In this document: positions 38,079-49,489 of the stretch, piece by piece
Numbering within the stretch: position 1 is the stretch's first letter
How the letters are laid out: the number at the start of each line of letters is the position of its first letter
Assembly: GCA_947034895.1 (NCBI GenBank)
Contig: OX344764.1
Span: 15,562,001 to 15,626,000, forward strand
From: Rhytidiadelphus loreus
Lineage: Eukaryota; Streptophyta; Bryopsida; Hypnales; Hylocomiaceae
DNA: 64,000 nt
Reading direction: 5' to 3'
Notes under the pieces: model-generated
Told to the model about the DNA's origin: nothing
Database searches by the model: none
What the model saw: only the letters and a program-made list of their open reading frames with translations
Translations under genes and position numbers: made by a program

Positions 38079-40427
38079 CTACCCCTTCATCCAGCCTTCA
38101 AGAACGACGCCTCTCATCTCTACGTCCGCAAGCTGAGGACCCGTATCCAAGCTTCTACAGTCACCGACCTTGATTTTCCTCCCTCCGATGCTGCCCGGAA
38201 ATTTAACTAGATAGAAGGGAATGCCCTTCTCTTGCCAACGCTGTTGGGGCTCTCCTGCAATTTCCGTTACCCCACCCCATTCTTGTGGATCCAATCCAAG
38301 TATTTCCAGCTTCACCCACACCACGGGTGGCAGCTGTCGCAATGAACGGACCCCCAAGGCCCCTCCATCCTCTGCAAATCGGACTCGCCATCGCCAAGCA
38401 CTTCTAGACGATAGTGCTCCTCACGCTGCAGCCACTCTTGCACGCGTTCAGAAGTCGCAAAAGCATCCACCAACCCTCGTTGAACACTCGTCAGTCGACC
38501 ACCCTGATCTGCATATGCACTGCTATAGACCAGCAAGTCAGTTTTCTTCGCAAAAATCCAACAAAAAGAAGCAATACATATGCAAGGGAGAGCATGCAGA
38601 AGAACATGCACATATGTGGAAACTAAAATCACTAACATAATAAAGATGACACATGAATGGGAAGAGGAAAGTTTGTTTACCATTCTTCACCAATTCGTTG
38701 CCGACGCCTATGGTGACCTAGTGCGGAATGAGGAGAGAAATTCGCTCCTGGAAATTCATGCCTACTTTGCGTCGCGCTGCCCGTCACAGGTGAATCTTCA
38801 TCGTCCACTGCTAGCCTCCTTGCTTCCGTTCGTGGACGGCGTAGACAATGCGGTGACCGCCTACTAGCATGAATGTCAGGTGTCGACCAACCAGGAGGCG
38901 GAGTTCTGTGTATGGGACAATCCATGTTGCCATCTATCGTGGCGTCGTCTCTCAATTCATTGTTTATTGATGAATTCCGACCCCGACCACGTCCGCGCGC
39001 CCGCCCAAGACCACGGCCTTTGCCTCGACCGGTTGGCTGTGCATTGTTCGCATTTTGTTGCGATGTCCCACCACGACCTTGACCTCGGCCACGTCCGCGT
39101 GGTGGGCCAATGATCGCTCCGGCCGATTGATTCCCCGCAGCTGCTGCCTCCAGCAACCCTCTTCCGCGGCCCCTGCCTCGGTCTTGTAGTGTCTCAGGGC
39201 CCGCGTGAGGCAAAAAACAACTTCCTATTCCAACTCCACTTTCAGAATGTGACCCCAGAGCTACTACCTGTACTGACCCTCTTCCGCGGCCCCTGCCTCG
39301 GCCTCGTAGTACTTGGCTTGAAGATGCTACAGGACCCAAATGAGGTCCATCTAATGTCGCCGTTGTTAGTGGACCCGCCTTCTGAGCTACTGCCTCATCA
39401 GATTCAGTGTCCAAATCCGGTACTCGATTCAAATCTAATCCTTGAGCCGCCTCATTCAAATCAAAATTACATGCAGTGGGACGCGATCCTCGACCAGTAC
39501 TAGTGTCCAGTGATTGAGCCCTCCCTTGTCCACAAATTGCACTCTCCCCCAAGCCTTGATTCCCTCCTCCCCTTGCGCGCCCCCGCCCTTGGCCACGACG
39601 TCGATCACGACTCGAGTCAAGTGGACTCACTTGAGCCACTGAGGTGGGGATCATTATCTACTCGCCCTCCGGCTCCTGAAGATTGTGTCGCCCATTGTCG
39701 TGGTTGAATTGTGTAGGGAGTTGTGGCTCTGCGGATCTTGCCATGATTGGCAGCAATCGTTGCCCGTCGAGGTCTCAGTGAACTTTTTGGCCTAATCATC
39801 GCCTTGCTGCTCACGGTGTCATCTGCATTACAATCAGGCCACCATTTCTTGCCAATGAATTCGTTCACCAAACTTGGTAAGCCATCTACATGCCCCTCCG
39901 GGATGCGGTTGTGAATACCCAGAACTTGGAAACATTGGCGACGAAAAAGATATCGCCATGAATTGGCAGTGGGCGTCACTGGCCAGTAGTGGTTAGCATT
40001 TGGTTCAAGAAGGCTCAGCAGAAATTCTTCCGTCAAACACAATTTCAACCTTCGTACCACCTCCAGCGTTGCGTGGTGCCGTGTCATAGCCCATTCCTGC
40101 AATGCGTCTTCAATGAGGACCACTTCAGCAAGTGTCACCTTCAACTGTTGTTGCGACAATTGAATCCCTACTTCTCCACACACTTGTGCACCTTCTTCCA
40201 CCATCTCGACAGCTCTCCAAATGCAGGAATTTCAGTAGTGGCGCCGCCAAATCAATGTACCACAACCTTCTCCACAACCTTTGCGCAACGACCCCTCTAC
40301 GTGCAATGATGTCAAACAACGTACACCTCGCAAACCACTCCACCCACTCACTCTCGCTGCAAATGTAGGCGTTGATAGGAACCCTCCAACAACGGAACCC
40401 TAACTTTCTGCAAATGCAACTTCGCAC
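38079..40427 (-). pseudogene. Second coding region of the piggyBac element, RG-repeat protein, frames broken
   Basis: Open segments follow one another on the reverse strand: 40427-40125 (WVEWFARCTLFDIIARRG...), 40204-39617 (LTEEFLLSLLEPNANHYWPV...), 39654-38677 (many RGRGRGRG repeats), then 38522-38312 and 38357-38079. Changes of frame near 40160, 39630, 38350 and 38080 look like indels. One break fits a true intron: donor at 38681/38680 (TG then GTAAAC) and acceptor after TATAG at 38523, phase 2 on both sides. The Arg-Gly repeats suggest nucleic-acid binding (inference). LDLNRVP at 39418-39438 contains an exact DLNxxP motif, the EAR-type repression motif of plants. I do not recognise the N-terminal part. 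It may be a separate accessory protein or an N-terminal extension of the transposase. Confidence 0.55.
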
Positions 40428-40873
40428 CTTGTTGCTGGCAATGACACTTTGCGTAAATTTCCTCGCTCACCCTGGATTCGTCGCAATCGTCAGCTGAACC
40501 CTTTCTTGCTCGCTAACCTGGCATGCTTTCTTGCACACGACGCGAAGGCGCTTGCCGATTACTGGGGGGGCTTAGTCACCTTTCTCGCGCCAAATCGCCC
40601 GGCCAACAACCGGACAGAGCCGGTGGTGCCGGTGTTCTGTCAGGACCCAATGTTCTAAAAAGTGCAAAAACAACTTGCAAGTCCCTTCAATTATGGCCCC
40701 TACGGGCACGTCCATGCTAAAAATCCGTATCGCCCACTCTCTCATATCACTCCAGCACGACCTTCGTCCAATGTACCTCATTTTTAGTAAGTACAATCAG
40801 AATCTGGTCTCCTTCTGGTTCTCAAAAAATTGGGGAAGGCCGAAAATGGGGAGCTGGGGCGCTCAGGGGTTAA

Positions 40874-40995
40874 AAGAAAAACCTCATCCCTATATTGTGT
40901 GAAAATTTCAAAATAAATAAACAGAAAATTTCATTCATAGTGAGCTGCCTAAAATCGCTATGTTGCCAAAAAAACTCAATTTGGTCCTTTAGGAA
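40874..40995 (-). mobile_element. Right-hand stub of the TTAA element interrupted by piggyBac
   Basis: Reverse-complemented, this piece reads inward from its TTAA: TTCCTAAAGGACC, then TTTTTTTGGCAACATAGCG, then TTTTAGGCAGCTCAC, matching 48525-48600. It continues across the piggyBac into DNA left of 35070 (GTTATGAAAATTGTTGGACC). Confidence 0.8.
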
Positions 40996-40999
40996 TTAA

Positions 41000-41393
41000 C
41001 CCTTGAAGAACAACAAGCTCCTATGGAGCCTTTTCATAGGAAGTCATTTTTTAACAGATGAAAGTGAATGTTTTGCCAAAAACTCATTCCAGTACAAGAT
41101 TTGTAGAGATATAATTTTTTTTCTTCATTGGATGCTTGGATCAAAAGTAATAGGTCTCAAAAGTTTGGGGACAAATTGGGCAAAATACTAATAGAGAGGG
41201 CAAGCAATTAGGCAAGTTGTGAATTTTTTTCATTAAATTTGAACACTTATATCTCATACATTTATAGGCTGAAATTTATTCCACAAATTCTCATATCAAT
41301 ATAAAAAATTAGCATGTGTTTAAAAAATGAAAAACATTTCTTTTCCAATTGGAGTTTTTGAACAATTTTAGAACCTCTAGCTCAAATCTTAAT
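41000..41393. other. Non-coding stretch beginning at a shared TTAA
   Basis: Directly after the TTAA at 40996-40999 the sequence is CCCTTGAAGAACAAC, which itself looks like the left end of another TTAA-type element sharing the same TTAA. No matching right end was found. No gene supported. Confidence 0.4.
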
Positions 41394-42123
41394 GGGTGAT
41401 TGCAAGAAACACTTGTCCTATTTCTTGTCCCCTTGCCCTTAAAAATTGGCTTTTTGCTCATAACTTTTGCATTGTTTGTCCATTTGGCATGAAATTTGAA
41501 ATGAAGGTAGATGCTAAAGTTACAGACCTTGTGTAATTTTAAAAAAAATTTAAAAATTAGTTTTTTATTTTTAACCTGCCTCCGATTGGGTGTCTACCTT
41601 GGCCATTTTGGGGTTTTTTTTGTCCTATTTTTTATCCTAAAATGCAAATTTGAAGCCACAAATTGGACATGTTGGAGGTCTACTAACACTAAAAGGGCTG
41701 ATAATGAGTTTTTTATGAAAATAGCATCATGTCAATTGCACACATGGGGTCAAAGTGACCTTCCTTTGCGCGAAAGCTATGAAGAGGGAAAAATTTTCCT
41801 TCATGAATTTTTTGGTGCAATGTGAGCACAGTCTTTTCTAGCAAAATGATTTTTTTATGGAATTTTTTTGAATTTTTTTTGAATTATTAAAAATGAAAAT
41901 CTCTACATACCTCTTTTTTGCTATTTTCTGCTCCCAATGGCTTCTGCAGTACTTTGTAGTAGTCCGTAGTACTGCATAGTACAACATAGTACTAAATCAA
42001 CGGTGTAGATTTGTCGGGGCGCTTCTAAAATGTAGTATTAGTAGTATTGCATAGTACTGCCAATCCTATGGCCAAAAAATACAGTTTTGAACGAAAAACG
42101 TGAAGTGTTTCTTGCAACTACCC
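41394..42123. mobile_element. Element bounded by about 21-bp inverted repeats, 730 bp
   Basis: The left end GGGTGATTGCAAGAAACACT and the inverted right end GGGTAGTTGCAAGAAACACT match except at two positions. TAAT occurs outside both ends (41390-41393, 42124-42127), a possible 4-bp target duplication. An inner stretch (about 41949-42058) repeats TAGTACT/GTAGTACTGCATAGTAC. The 104-aa ORF at 41511-41825 has no recognised domain. Superfamily not assigned. Confidence 0.6.
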
Positions 42124-42127
42124 TAAT

Positions 42128-45100
42128 GTAAATTCATGAGATTTTTTTTCTCTTTTTAAAAAAAATATTATTTAGAAAAAAATATTTGTGATGATAATTG
42201 GGATTTTGATTCTTCTAAAAAGTGAGTTCTCCAAAACAAATTGAAATCTTGCTCATGTAGTTGCTTGTTTAGGACATCCTCTTAGAACAAGATGATTTTG
42301 GGTATGTTATGTTAGGCACCTCTATTATCTTTAAAAACCTTCATGCAATTAACTGATTTAACTACCTATCCAATGGTTTAAGTTTCCATAGTTGGATAGT
42401 GCCTCCTTTACAAAGTTTAATTAAACTATGTTGACCTTAATGGATAAGGTCTTAAATTCTTTTCTTCTAACTTCAAATGTTATAATCTTGCAATCTACAC
42501 GGTCAAATAGGCTAAATTTTTCCACAAATTTCTTTAGTATTATAACTGTACAAATCTGTATAGTTGAAACCTCAAATATTTTTTTATATATTTCAATTAT
42601 ATTCAATGCATTAGAAATTATAGTTTTGTATATTTCTTGTGAAAAATAGTCAAAGAACTTCAAAATTAAGGATTAATGAAGATTGAATGAAACAAAAAAA
42701 ATTGAACAAACATCAATCTATCCAATGAAATAGAAAAATTAGTAAAATTTTAAGATGCCAGCATTGAGATGAAAATCAAAAGAATCTTACGACTTTTGCG
42801 ATAATTGTTGGAATGGCAAGAACAATGTCTTATTTGGTAAACATGGCAATTTGAAATTATTCTAAAAATAATATGCAAAATTTTAAAGTGTAAAGTCATT
42901 AGAGTGTAGCCAAATTTGTAAATAGCCTAAAGTTGGTTCTTCAACACTCAAGTGCTTAATCTCAAAAGGATCACAAGGCTACTAGGTGGATTTTGGACTA
43001 TATTTGAAAAAGATGCGTCAAAAGAACCCTATTAACAAACTCTAGTCAACAAGATAACTCTAGTTGAATTTCAACATTGAATCCGCAGCTTTTTCTGAAT
43101 AGCAAATGATGGATGGTGTGTTTTGATGTGAATTTCTCAAGCATTTGTTTTGCATTGTAGGCACCCAAAGGCAAGTTGGTGTGAGCATTTTATCTTTGTG
43201 TCCAAAATAAAGTGGGCATAATTAGGTTCTTTGTGTTTAAACTTCGAATAAAATGAGTGTCTAGACATCATCTAATTAGTTCTCCATTCAAATTTTTGCT
43301 ACTGATTTGTTTTAAGTGGACCAAACTTCAAAGGAAATGACTATAAAGTGCAAAAGTTAGCAATTTTGATTAGTAATCTAGACCAATTGGCGAAAACTTT
43401 GGTCTTCAAAAATGTTGTCATCTAAAATCCAATTTTAATTATTCTAAGTTGTAGACAATTGTTTGCCCATTCCAAAATAGTAAAAAAATTATAGTTTTAG
43501 ATTATTGGGAAATTTGGATGTTCTTGTTTCAATCTAATAGGGAAGAAGTTAGTTTTTTTCATCCAAACTAAAACTTTTTAATGACTAAACTTCATCCCAT
43601 TCTAACTTCTTTAATTTTTATCCAAATTTGAAGTATGAAATAGTTCTAGAAACCTCTGAAGAGTTTTTAGATCAATCTAAATTCAATTTTGTAGTTTAGA
43701 AAGATTATAAGCGCTTAATTTGAACTCATAATTTGTAATATCTACACTAGACTTTTATTTTTGGATACTTAGATCTTATATATTTAGAGGACTTAATTAG
43801 CTTTTTTACTAACCTAAAATTCCAAATTGATTTATTTTTTATTTTTTATTTTTTATTTTATTTAGATTCAATTTTTTTCTTAACTTGAATGATTTTTACT
43901 ACTTTTCATCCAAAACTAACTTTTTTAATTACCAAACTTTATCCATGCATATCTTCTTCTATTTCTATCTATTTCAAAAGTTTAATATGTTTCTACAAAA
44001 CTCTAGAAATTACCTAAGTGAATCTAAATTCAATTTGGATTTGAGTAAACTCCCAAAGGTCTTTCTTAAGCATCTAATTTCTAATTTAACTATGTATTAA
44101 GGAGAAAGTAAACGACAAGTTGGTAAGTTTAGACACATACCTTTGATTCCACATCTTTGTCTACCTTGATAAGTATCATACTACCCATCTTCCTCTCTTT
44201 TTTGAATTTTCTTAGGTTTTTGCATACTACTTTTAAATAGGAAGTTTATAAGAATAATTGTAACCTTAGACTAATCTCTTTATCTTTCTTTCACTTAATT
44301 CTCCTTTCTTTGTTTCTTTTCTTTCTTCACTATTTTCTATAGTCTCTTCATTCTTTTCTATTAAATTTTGGATATCCTAAGTTGCTAGTGTTGACTTCTA
44401 TTATAATTGATGGCCTCCTAATTAATCGTAGAATCAAATGGAAGTGATGACATAAGAGCCATAAAATCCCTAAACATCTACTCATATCATATATTGAACT
44501 ATTCCAGTTAACTTTGCTTTGGCTTAACCACCTTTAATTTATTGTTATTATTATTTTTTAATCATATTTTAAAGGGGCTATGTTTGCATCATCTATCTAC
44601 TTCTTATTCTAAAATCTAAAACTACTATCTCCATTCTTCTTCTCCTCTCTTTTTTACTCTCTTCGTATTTAAATTTGTGCCTCCCTTCCCTTCTCCCTTG
44701 GACCTAAAAAATTCATGAGTAGTACATTTCACAAGACACATGTACTACTCATGAACTTTTTTGCCTACATTAGGCTAGTCCCAAGTTTTGTCTGTCATAG
44801 GCAGAGTTATCTTAAAGCTATTGGATCTAAATACTAAGTTGGACCTCAAGCTACTGGATCCCCAATGACACTAGACTCCTAACATTGTTGAACCTTTCAT
44901 GTGCTTAGCTGGAACCCCCAACAGTACTAGCATTACAAGAAGAATGAGCCTTGTAGAGGTTTGTTAGTTCTCGAACAACAAAGAACAATGGCGGAAAAAA
45001 AAAATTTTAATAAAATAAAAATAAAAACACCCTTCAATGAACTATAGGGTTTGAATTGCTAGAAACAATGTAATGAAATGATAAATATTTTTGAATTTTT

Positions 45101-47079
45101 TTTTAAAATAATTTTTTTTATTGAAATGATTGGGAACTTTGCCACTTTAGCAAATGTTGCACTACTACTGCCACATCAAATAATAATAATAATAATTTTT
45201 AAATAGTTTAAAATAGTTTTTTTTTAATTTTAAATTCAGACCAACATTTTTCTATTCACAGCTTGGGGAATAATCCTCTCATGACTTTCTTGAAGGCTTA
45301 TATTTTTTTGTAATGACTTTCTTCAATGACACTAGACTTGAATGTGGCATTGCTAGACTTTTCAACATGGTTGGAACCTCAGACTCTAAGTTAAACTCTT
45401 TGATACTGCTAGACTCCTTGATACTAATGGACTCTCAACGTTGAGCTGGAATTTTTATGTTGTTGGACATGATGCCCCTATGGTTGCATTAATAGCTACC
45501 TCTTTGATTGCCTTATGGCTAGCCTTAGGTTGGTTTGAAAATTTAACCAAAACTCTAACTCTAATAGTAAAGAAATGTTCTCTTGACAAAATAACATAGA
45601 AAGGTTTAATTTGAAAGTTAAAACACCTCACATGTATGATAGGTTTAAAACTTCATCATTTTGGACGGTTTAAATCTAAAAATTGGCAATGATTGGGCAA
45701 GAAAAGCTAACAATAGTTAAAAAAAAATTAAGTACAAAGTCAAAGATTTTCTATATGGGGCTAAAAACATAAGAGAAGAAAAATACAAGGATGAATAATG
45801 GTTAGGTGCAAAACCAAAGCTCTGCCATTAGAGATAATAATGATGAAACACATACACCCAATACCACAAACTTTGACACGAATCCAATCAATCCACATGT
45901 CTTTCAAGTCAAGGCTCTACAGGGAATTCTCCAAAATGGAAATTCCTACACAAAAGAACTAGTGCAAGGCCACAATAAGAAAACAATGACCCAATAATTC
46001 TAGTATAATCTACAAAATGACAATCATGAGTAGGCAGATGTCACAAAATTTTATGCTAAGAAGATAAAGTGTCAAAAATTTGAAGGTACCCCAATCCTTT
46101 ACAGAGTGAACCAAACACAAGAAAATGAACAAAATGATCTAAGACCACCACGTCAACAACAAATGGCCAAAAAACACTACATGGACAGAATGTCAAAGGT
46201 TCAATATTAGAAATAGGGATGGTTTGGGTAGAAAAGGGGTGAACTTTTATGCATTTTCCAAAATCCTTCCTTCTTCATTTAACCTTGAGAAGTTTCTAGG
46301 TTCAAATGCTAATTACTAATAAAAGTCAAATTTATTGTTAGACTATTTTCTAACTTTTGGATAAAAGCTCCAAATGACAAACAAATTGAGGTCTAAATGA
46401 CTTCCAAATGAAACCAAAGTGGAGTAGTTGTAAGATTTCCATTCCATGATTAGAATCCAATCTAAAACCTATGAAGTCTAGCTAAAGGAAAGTTAACCCC
46501 TAACTGCCTAGGCAATCAATCTGAAATTTCAGGCTCATTTTGTAGTGAGTAGTTAAATTTGTTTGACCATTTAAAAAAATTACAGGCAATTTTGAAGGTT
46601 AACTAATGGAAATTTTCATTTTTCACTGAAAAAGGTTAATAATTGATTTTTGAGAGGTCCTCAAATGCATATATGCACCATTAGTGAAGAATAAAGCTTG
46701 CCAATTTTATTTTATTTGAGATCTAAAATATTGTACTTACCCATTTGCTTTGAAAATGATTCCAATGAAAAGAGTAAAGTGTTTTCATGATTTTCACCAT
46801 TGAAAAATTATACTTGCAAGTGTTGATTTGGAGTTATTTGTGTTTTTTATTCAGTATAAAAGAAATTGCATTTCAACAATTGCAAGGTGGATTGTGTAAC
46901 AAGTTTGATAGCTTTTTATTTTCATTTGAGAGTGTATTTTAGTATACTAACTCTATTTGTAGTTGTTCATGTCACCTCCCATCCCCCAAAACTTTTATAT
47001 GCAAATTTCTGAAATATTGTAGAGAGGTGCAACATAATAAAAATAGAATGTGTACATTTTTCTTGTTATAATCTCACAA

Positions 47080-47082
<3 letters not shown>
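42128..47082. other. Long AT-rich non-coding region
   Basis: No gene is supported over about 5 kb. Near 42480-42530 ATCTTGCAATCTACACGGTC matches the internal motif of the TTAA-MITE family, so this is old MITE debris. TTAACCCCTAACTGCC at 46493 looks like the left end of another TTAA element without a clear right end. ORFs at 42421-42663, 43885-44100 and 45806-45997 are AT-driven and unsupported. Confidence 0.5.
44712..44755. repeat. Perfect 16-bp hairpin
   Basis: TTCATGAGTAGTACAT (44712-44727) is followed after 12 bp by its exact complement ATGTACTACTCATGAA (44740-44755). No adjacent gene; not assigned as a terminator. Confidence 0.8.

Positions 47083-47148
<66 letters not shown>
47083..47148. 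repeat. (AT)n microsatellite, 66 bp
   Basis: Uninterrupted AT dinucleotide run, followed by TTATTATTATTATT. Confidence 0.97.
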
Positions 47149-47151
<3 letters not shown>

Positions 47152-48520
47152 TATCTTTTATTATTATTATTATTTTTCAAATGGCATTGATTGGTTCTAA
47201 CAACGGTAACTAGCCTAAAATGGTTGAAGGGCTAAATCTCAATCATATAATGCTAGAGTTACTAGCCATTTTGAGAGAAGAGCAGAAAGTTAAATGTTAG
47301 CTTTGTAGATTCAAACTCAAACAGTGTTAGAAACAACACAGTTGGAGATTGAAAAAAGTTATTTCTTGAGATAAAAACATACTAGAAGTTCAAAAGAATA
47401 ATCAATTTGTCAATATTTTCTTCTAGTTAAAAGATTCCTAGTCCATTAGATCGAAAAGGAGGTGGTTACAATCAAGCCTTCATGTGAAAAGTACAAAGTA
47501 AGTATATGAGCCTAAACTTAGCATTTGGGACCTACTTAGTGGAATTTTGTGAATTGCAAAAGTCAATTGCTTTAACCAATGTTAGAAAGTTTTTAGATAC
47601 TATACAGATTGTAGTAAAATTTCAATAAAACTATAGATAAAATTTTGAGTCATAATAATGCACTTTTAACAAGTTTCGAGGCATTCTAATACTGACAAGT
47701 ACCCAAATAGATGACCTCAACAATTCTCGATGCAATTTAAATGAATTCAAGGCATTGACTAGAGCCATGGAAGCATATTACATCCAAACAAAACCAAAGT
47801 GGAGTCTTTTCTTATTCCAACAATCCTTTTAGATACTCATGCAAGTCTAAATTCTTAAAAAATTTAAATTATTTCATTTGAGATTTTTCAATTCTTTATT
47901 TTGATGATTCGCAAGTTCAAATGATTTGGATGAAGGGACAAGGGATTCTTCAAGGCTAATTTGGGCCTTTTTGAAGTCATTTGATTCAAACACCTAGTCC
48001 TAAGTAACTATAAAATGTTGTGGTGTTTTGATGCACAAAAACACTTCAAAATGCTCATATTCACAGTAACTAAGGCTAAAATCTTCATATGTCTCTATTA
48101 TATTTTCTAACAAATCCAACTATAGAATCCTTTAGTTAAGTTCTTCAAGTAAATCATTCCAAGATTTTACCAACTATAAGATCCTTTAGTTAAGTTGTTT
48201 AAGTAAATCATTCCAAAATTTTAGAATGAAATCTCCACCAATATTGGTAGGAAACCTATGCTATAATTAATTATAGCTTCAATGAATCTAATCTTTCAAA
48301 AATAGATTTTTCTATCATTTTACAAAGGTAAAGGTTTGTCTCTCAACAATTTTAGAAAAAACATGCAAAGCCCATAATTTTTCATTTTAGTCAATATATT
48401 GTAAAATGGATTGATAATACATGGAAAAAATTAACCAAATAAACTTATGTATTTATCTTTAAAAAAACTACAAAATAGAAGGTGGTAATGGATGGAAAAA
48501 AAACTGAATTGCTAATTGGT
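47149..48520. other. Non-coding AT-rich stretch
   Basis: No gene recognised. Around 48115-48225 there is an approximate direct repeat of about 60 bp (ATCCTTTAGTTAAGTT...AAGTAAATCATTCCA twice). Confidence 0.55.
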
Positions 48521-48524
48521 TTAA

Positions 48525-49485
48525 CCCCCAAACATCCAAATAGCGTTTTTTGGCAACATAGCAATTTCAGGCAGCTCATTACAGACGGAGTTTTTTTTTT
48601 TTTTCTTTGAAAATTTCATACAATATGGAGACAAGGAGTAGTTTTAAGGCACAACAATTTTCATAACTTTTGACTACATGGTTCAAAAGTTATTGCATGA
48701 TATGTAATTTTCAGTGGGCAGTGGGCAAATCAAGCAGCCCGGGCAGGAAGAAAAACTTCTTTGAAAATCACTTTTCAAAAAATAAAAATTTGAAATTGAT
48801 TCTTTAGATTTATATATATATATATATGGTACTCTTTGAATCATTCCATTTTGATTAATGAGATGAAAGTTATGAGGAATTTTAGTTTGGGTTAGTTTGT
48901 GGGTAGTTATGGAATCTCTACTCTAAAATAAACTTGGAAGCCCTTTATTTAACTCAATTTTAAATATTTTGGAAAAAATTTAAAAACATTAGGTGTATAT
49001 TGTTTATTACAACATTACAACCTTTGAGATTGGCATTTTTCAATTCTATAAATAAATTGATAACAATTTAGTATTTTCAATCATTCTCTACTTCTTTCTA
49101 CTTACAATTTTTTTTCTTCTATATGTTGTACAATTCCAATTGATCTAAAAAAATTCAAGCATGTAACCAACTTGACTTGAGGAATGAATACAAAGAGTAA
49201 CCACCATTTTGGACATTTTTTCATACACATGTGACCTTGTGAAGTGCAGCTGCCTGTATTTTCACAAGGCCAAAAAAAGATTTTTGTCACTTCAAACATT
49301 AATATCTTGCAATCTACGAGGTGGAAAATTCTGAATTTTTTTTCACATCTTCTCTAACTATTTTACTACAAGATCCTATAGTTACATTTGTCTAGAAATG
49401 TTTTTCATTTAAAATTTGGTGCTTGTAAATGCAAGGGCAGTTTTGGAGCAGTTTTGGTAAAAACATAGTCTCTGACGTTTAGGGG
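48525..49485. mobile_element. TTAA-flanked piggyBac-type MITE, 961 bp, with the empty target site
   Basis: The left end is CCCCCAAACATCCAAATAGC; the right end, reverse-complemented, is CCCCTAAACGTCAGAG. TTAA flanks both (48521-48524, 49486-49489). It is homologous, inverted, to the DNA flanking the 35074-40869 piggyBac: GTTTTAAGGCACAACAATTT at 48641 is the uninterrupted version of the target. It also shares the GATTGCAAGATAT and AGGATCTTGTAGTA segments with other family members. A (TA)n run lies at about 48809-48827. The 65-aa ORF at 49102-49299 is not supported. Confidence 0.87.
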
Positions 49486-49489
49486 TTAA

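Larger units (their letters stand above)
35074..40869 (-). mobile_element. piggyBac-superfamily DNA transposon, 5.8 kb, nearly complete
   Basis: Both ends carry the perfect 13-bp inverted repeat CCCCTGAGCGCCC with TTAA immediately outside (35070-35073, 40870-40873), the diagnostic piggyBac target duplication. The element is GC-richer than the surrounding DNA. On the reverse strand it encodes an RG-rich upstream region (38079-40427) and a piggyBac transposase (36256-38007). It interrupts an older TTAA element; the relative at 48525-49485 keeps the uninterrupted site GTTTTAAGGCACAAC (TTAA at 48644-48647). The 35100-36000 part holds short ORFs of unknown meaning on both strands (for example 35593-35922 and 35723-35926). 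Confidence 0.93.
32807..40995 (-). mobile_element. TTAA-flanked piggyBac-type element, split by later insertions
   Basis: The left end is TCCCTAAAGTCCCAAAG; the right end, reverse-complemented, is TTCCTAAAGGACCAAA. TTAA lies outside both (32803-32806, 40996-40999). Removing the piggyBac insertion and one TTAA leaves about 2.4 kb. The left part matches the 8671-9580 MITE (ATTGTCATTTCTAT..., GTAGATTGCAAGATAT); the right part (40874-40995) matches, inverted, the left part of the 48525-49485 element (TTTTTTGGCAACATAGC, CAGCTCA). A palindromic MITE at 33145-33702 and the piggyBac at 35074-40869 are nested inside. A second family-like segment near 34200-34450 suggests a composite history. Confidence 0.75.

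Noticed and set aside
38873..39707. Plus-strand Pro/Arg-rich ORFs
   Set aside because: Shadows of the GC-rich RG-repeat coding region on the reverse strand.
44712..44755. Hairpin as a transcription terminator or miRNA precursor
   Set aside because: Stem is only 16 bp, no T run follows, and there is no neighbouring transcript.
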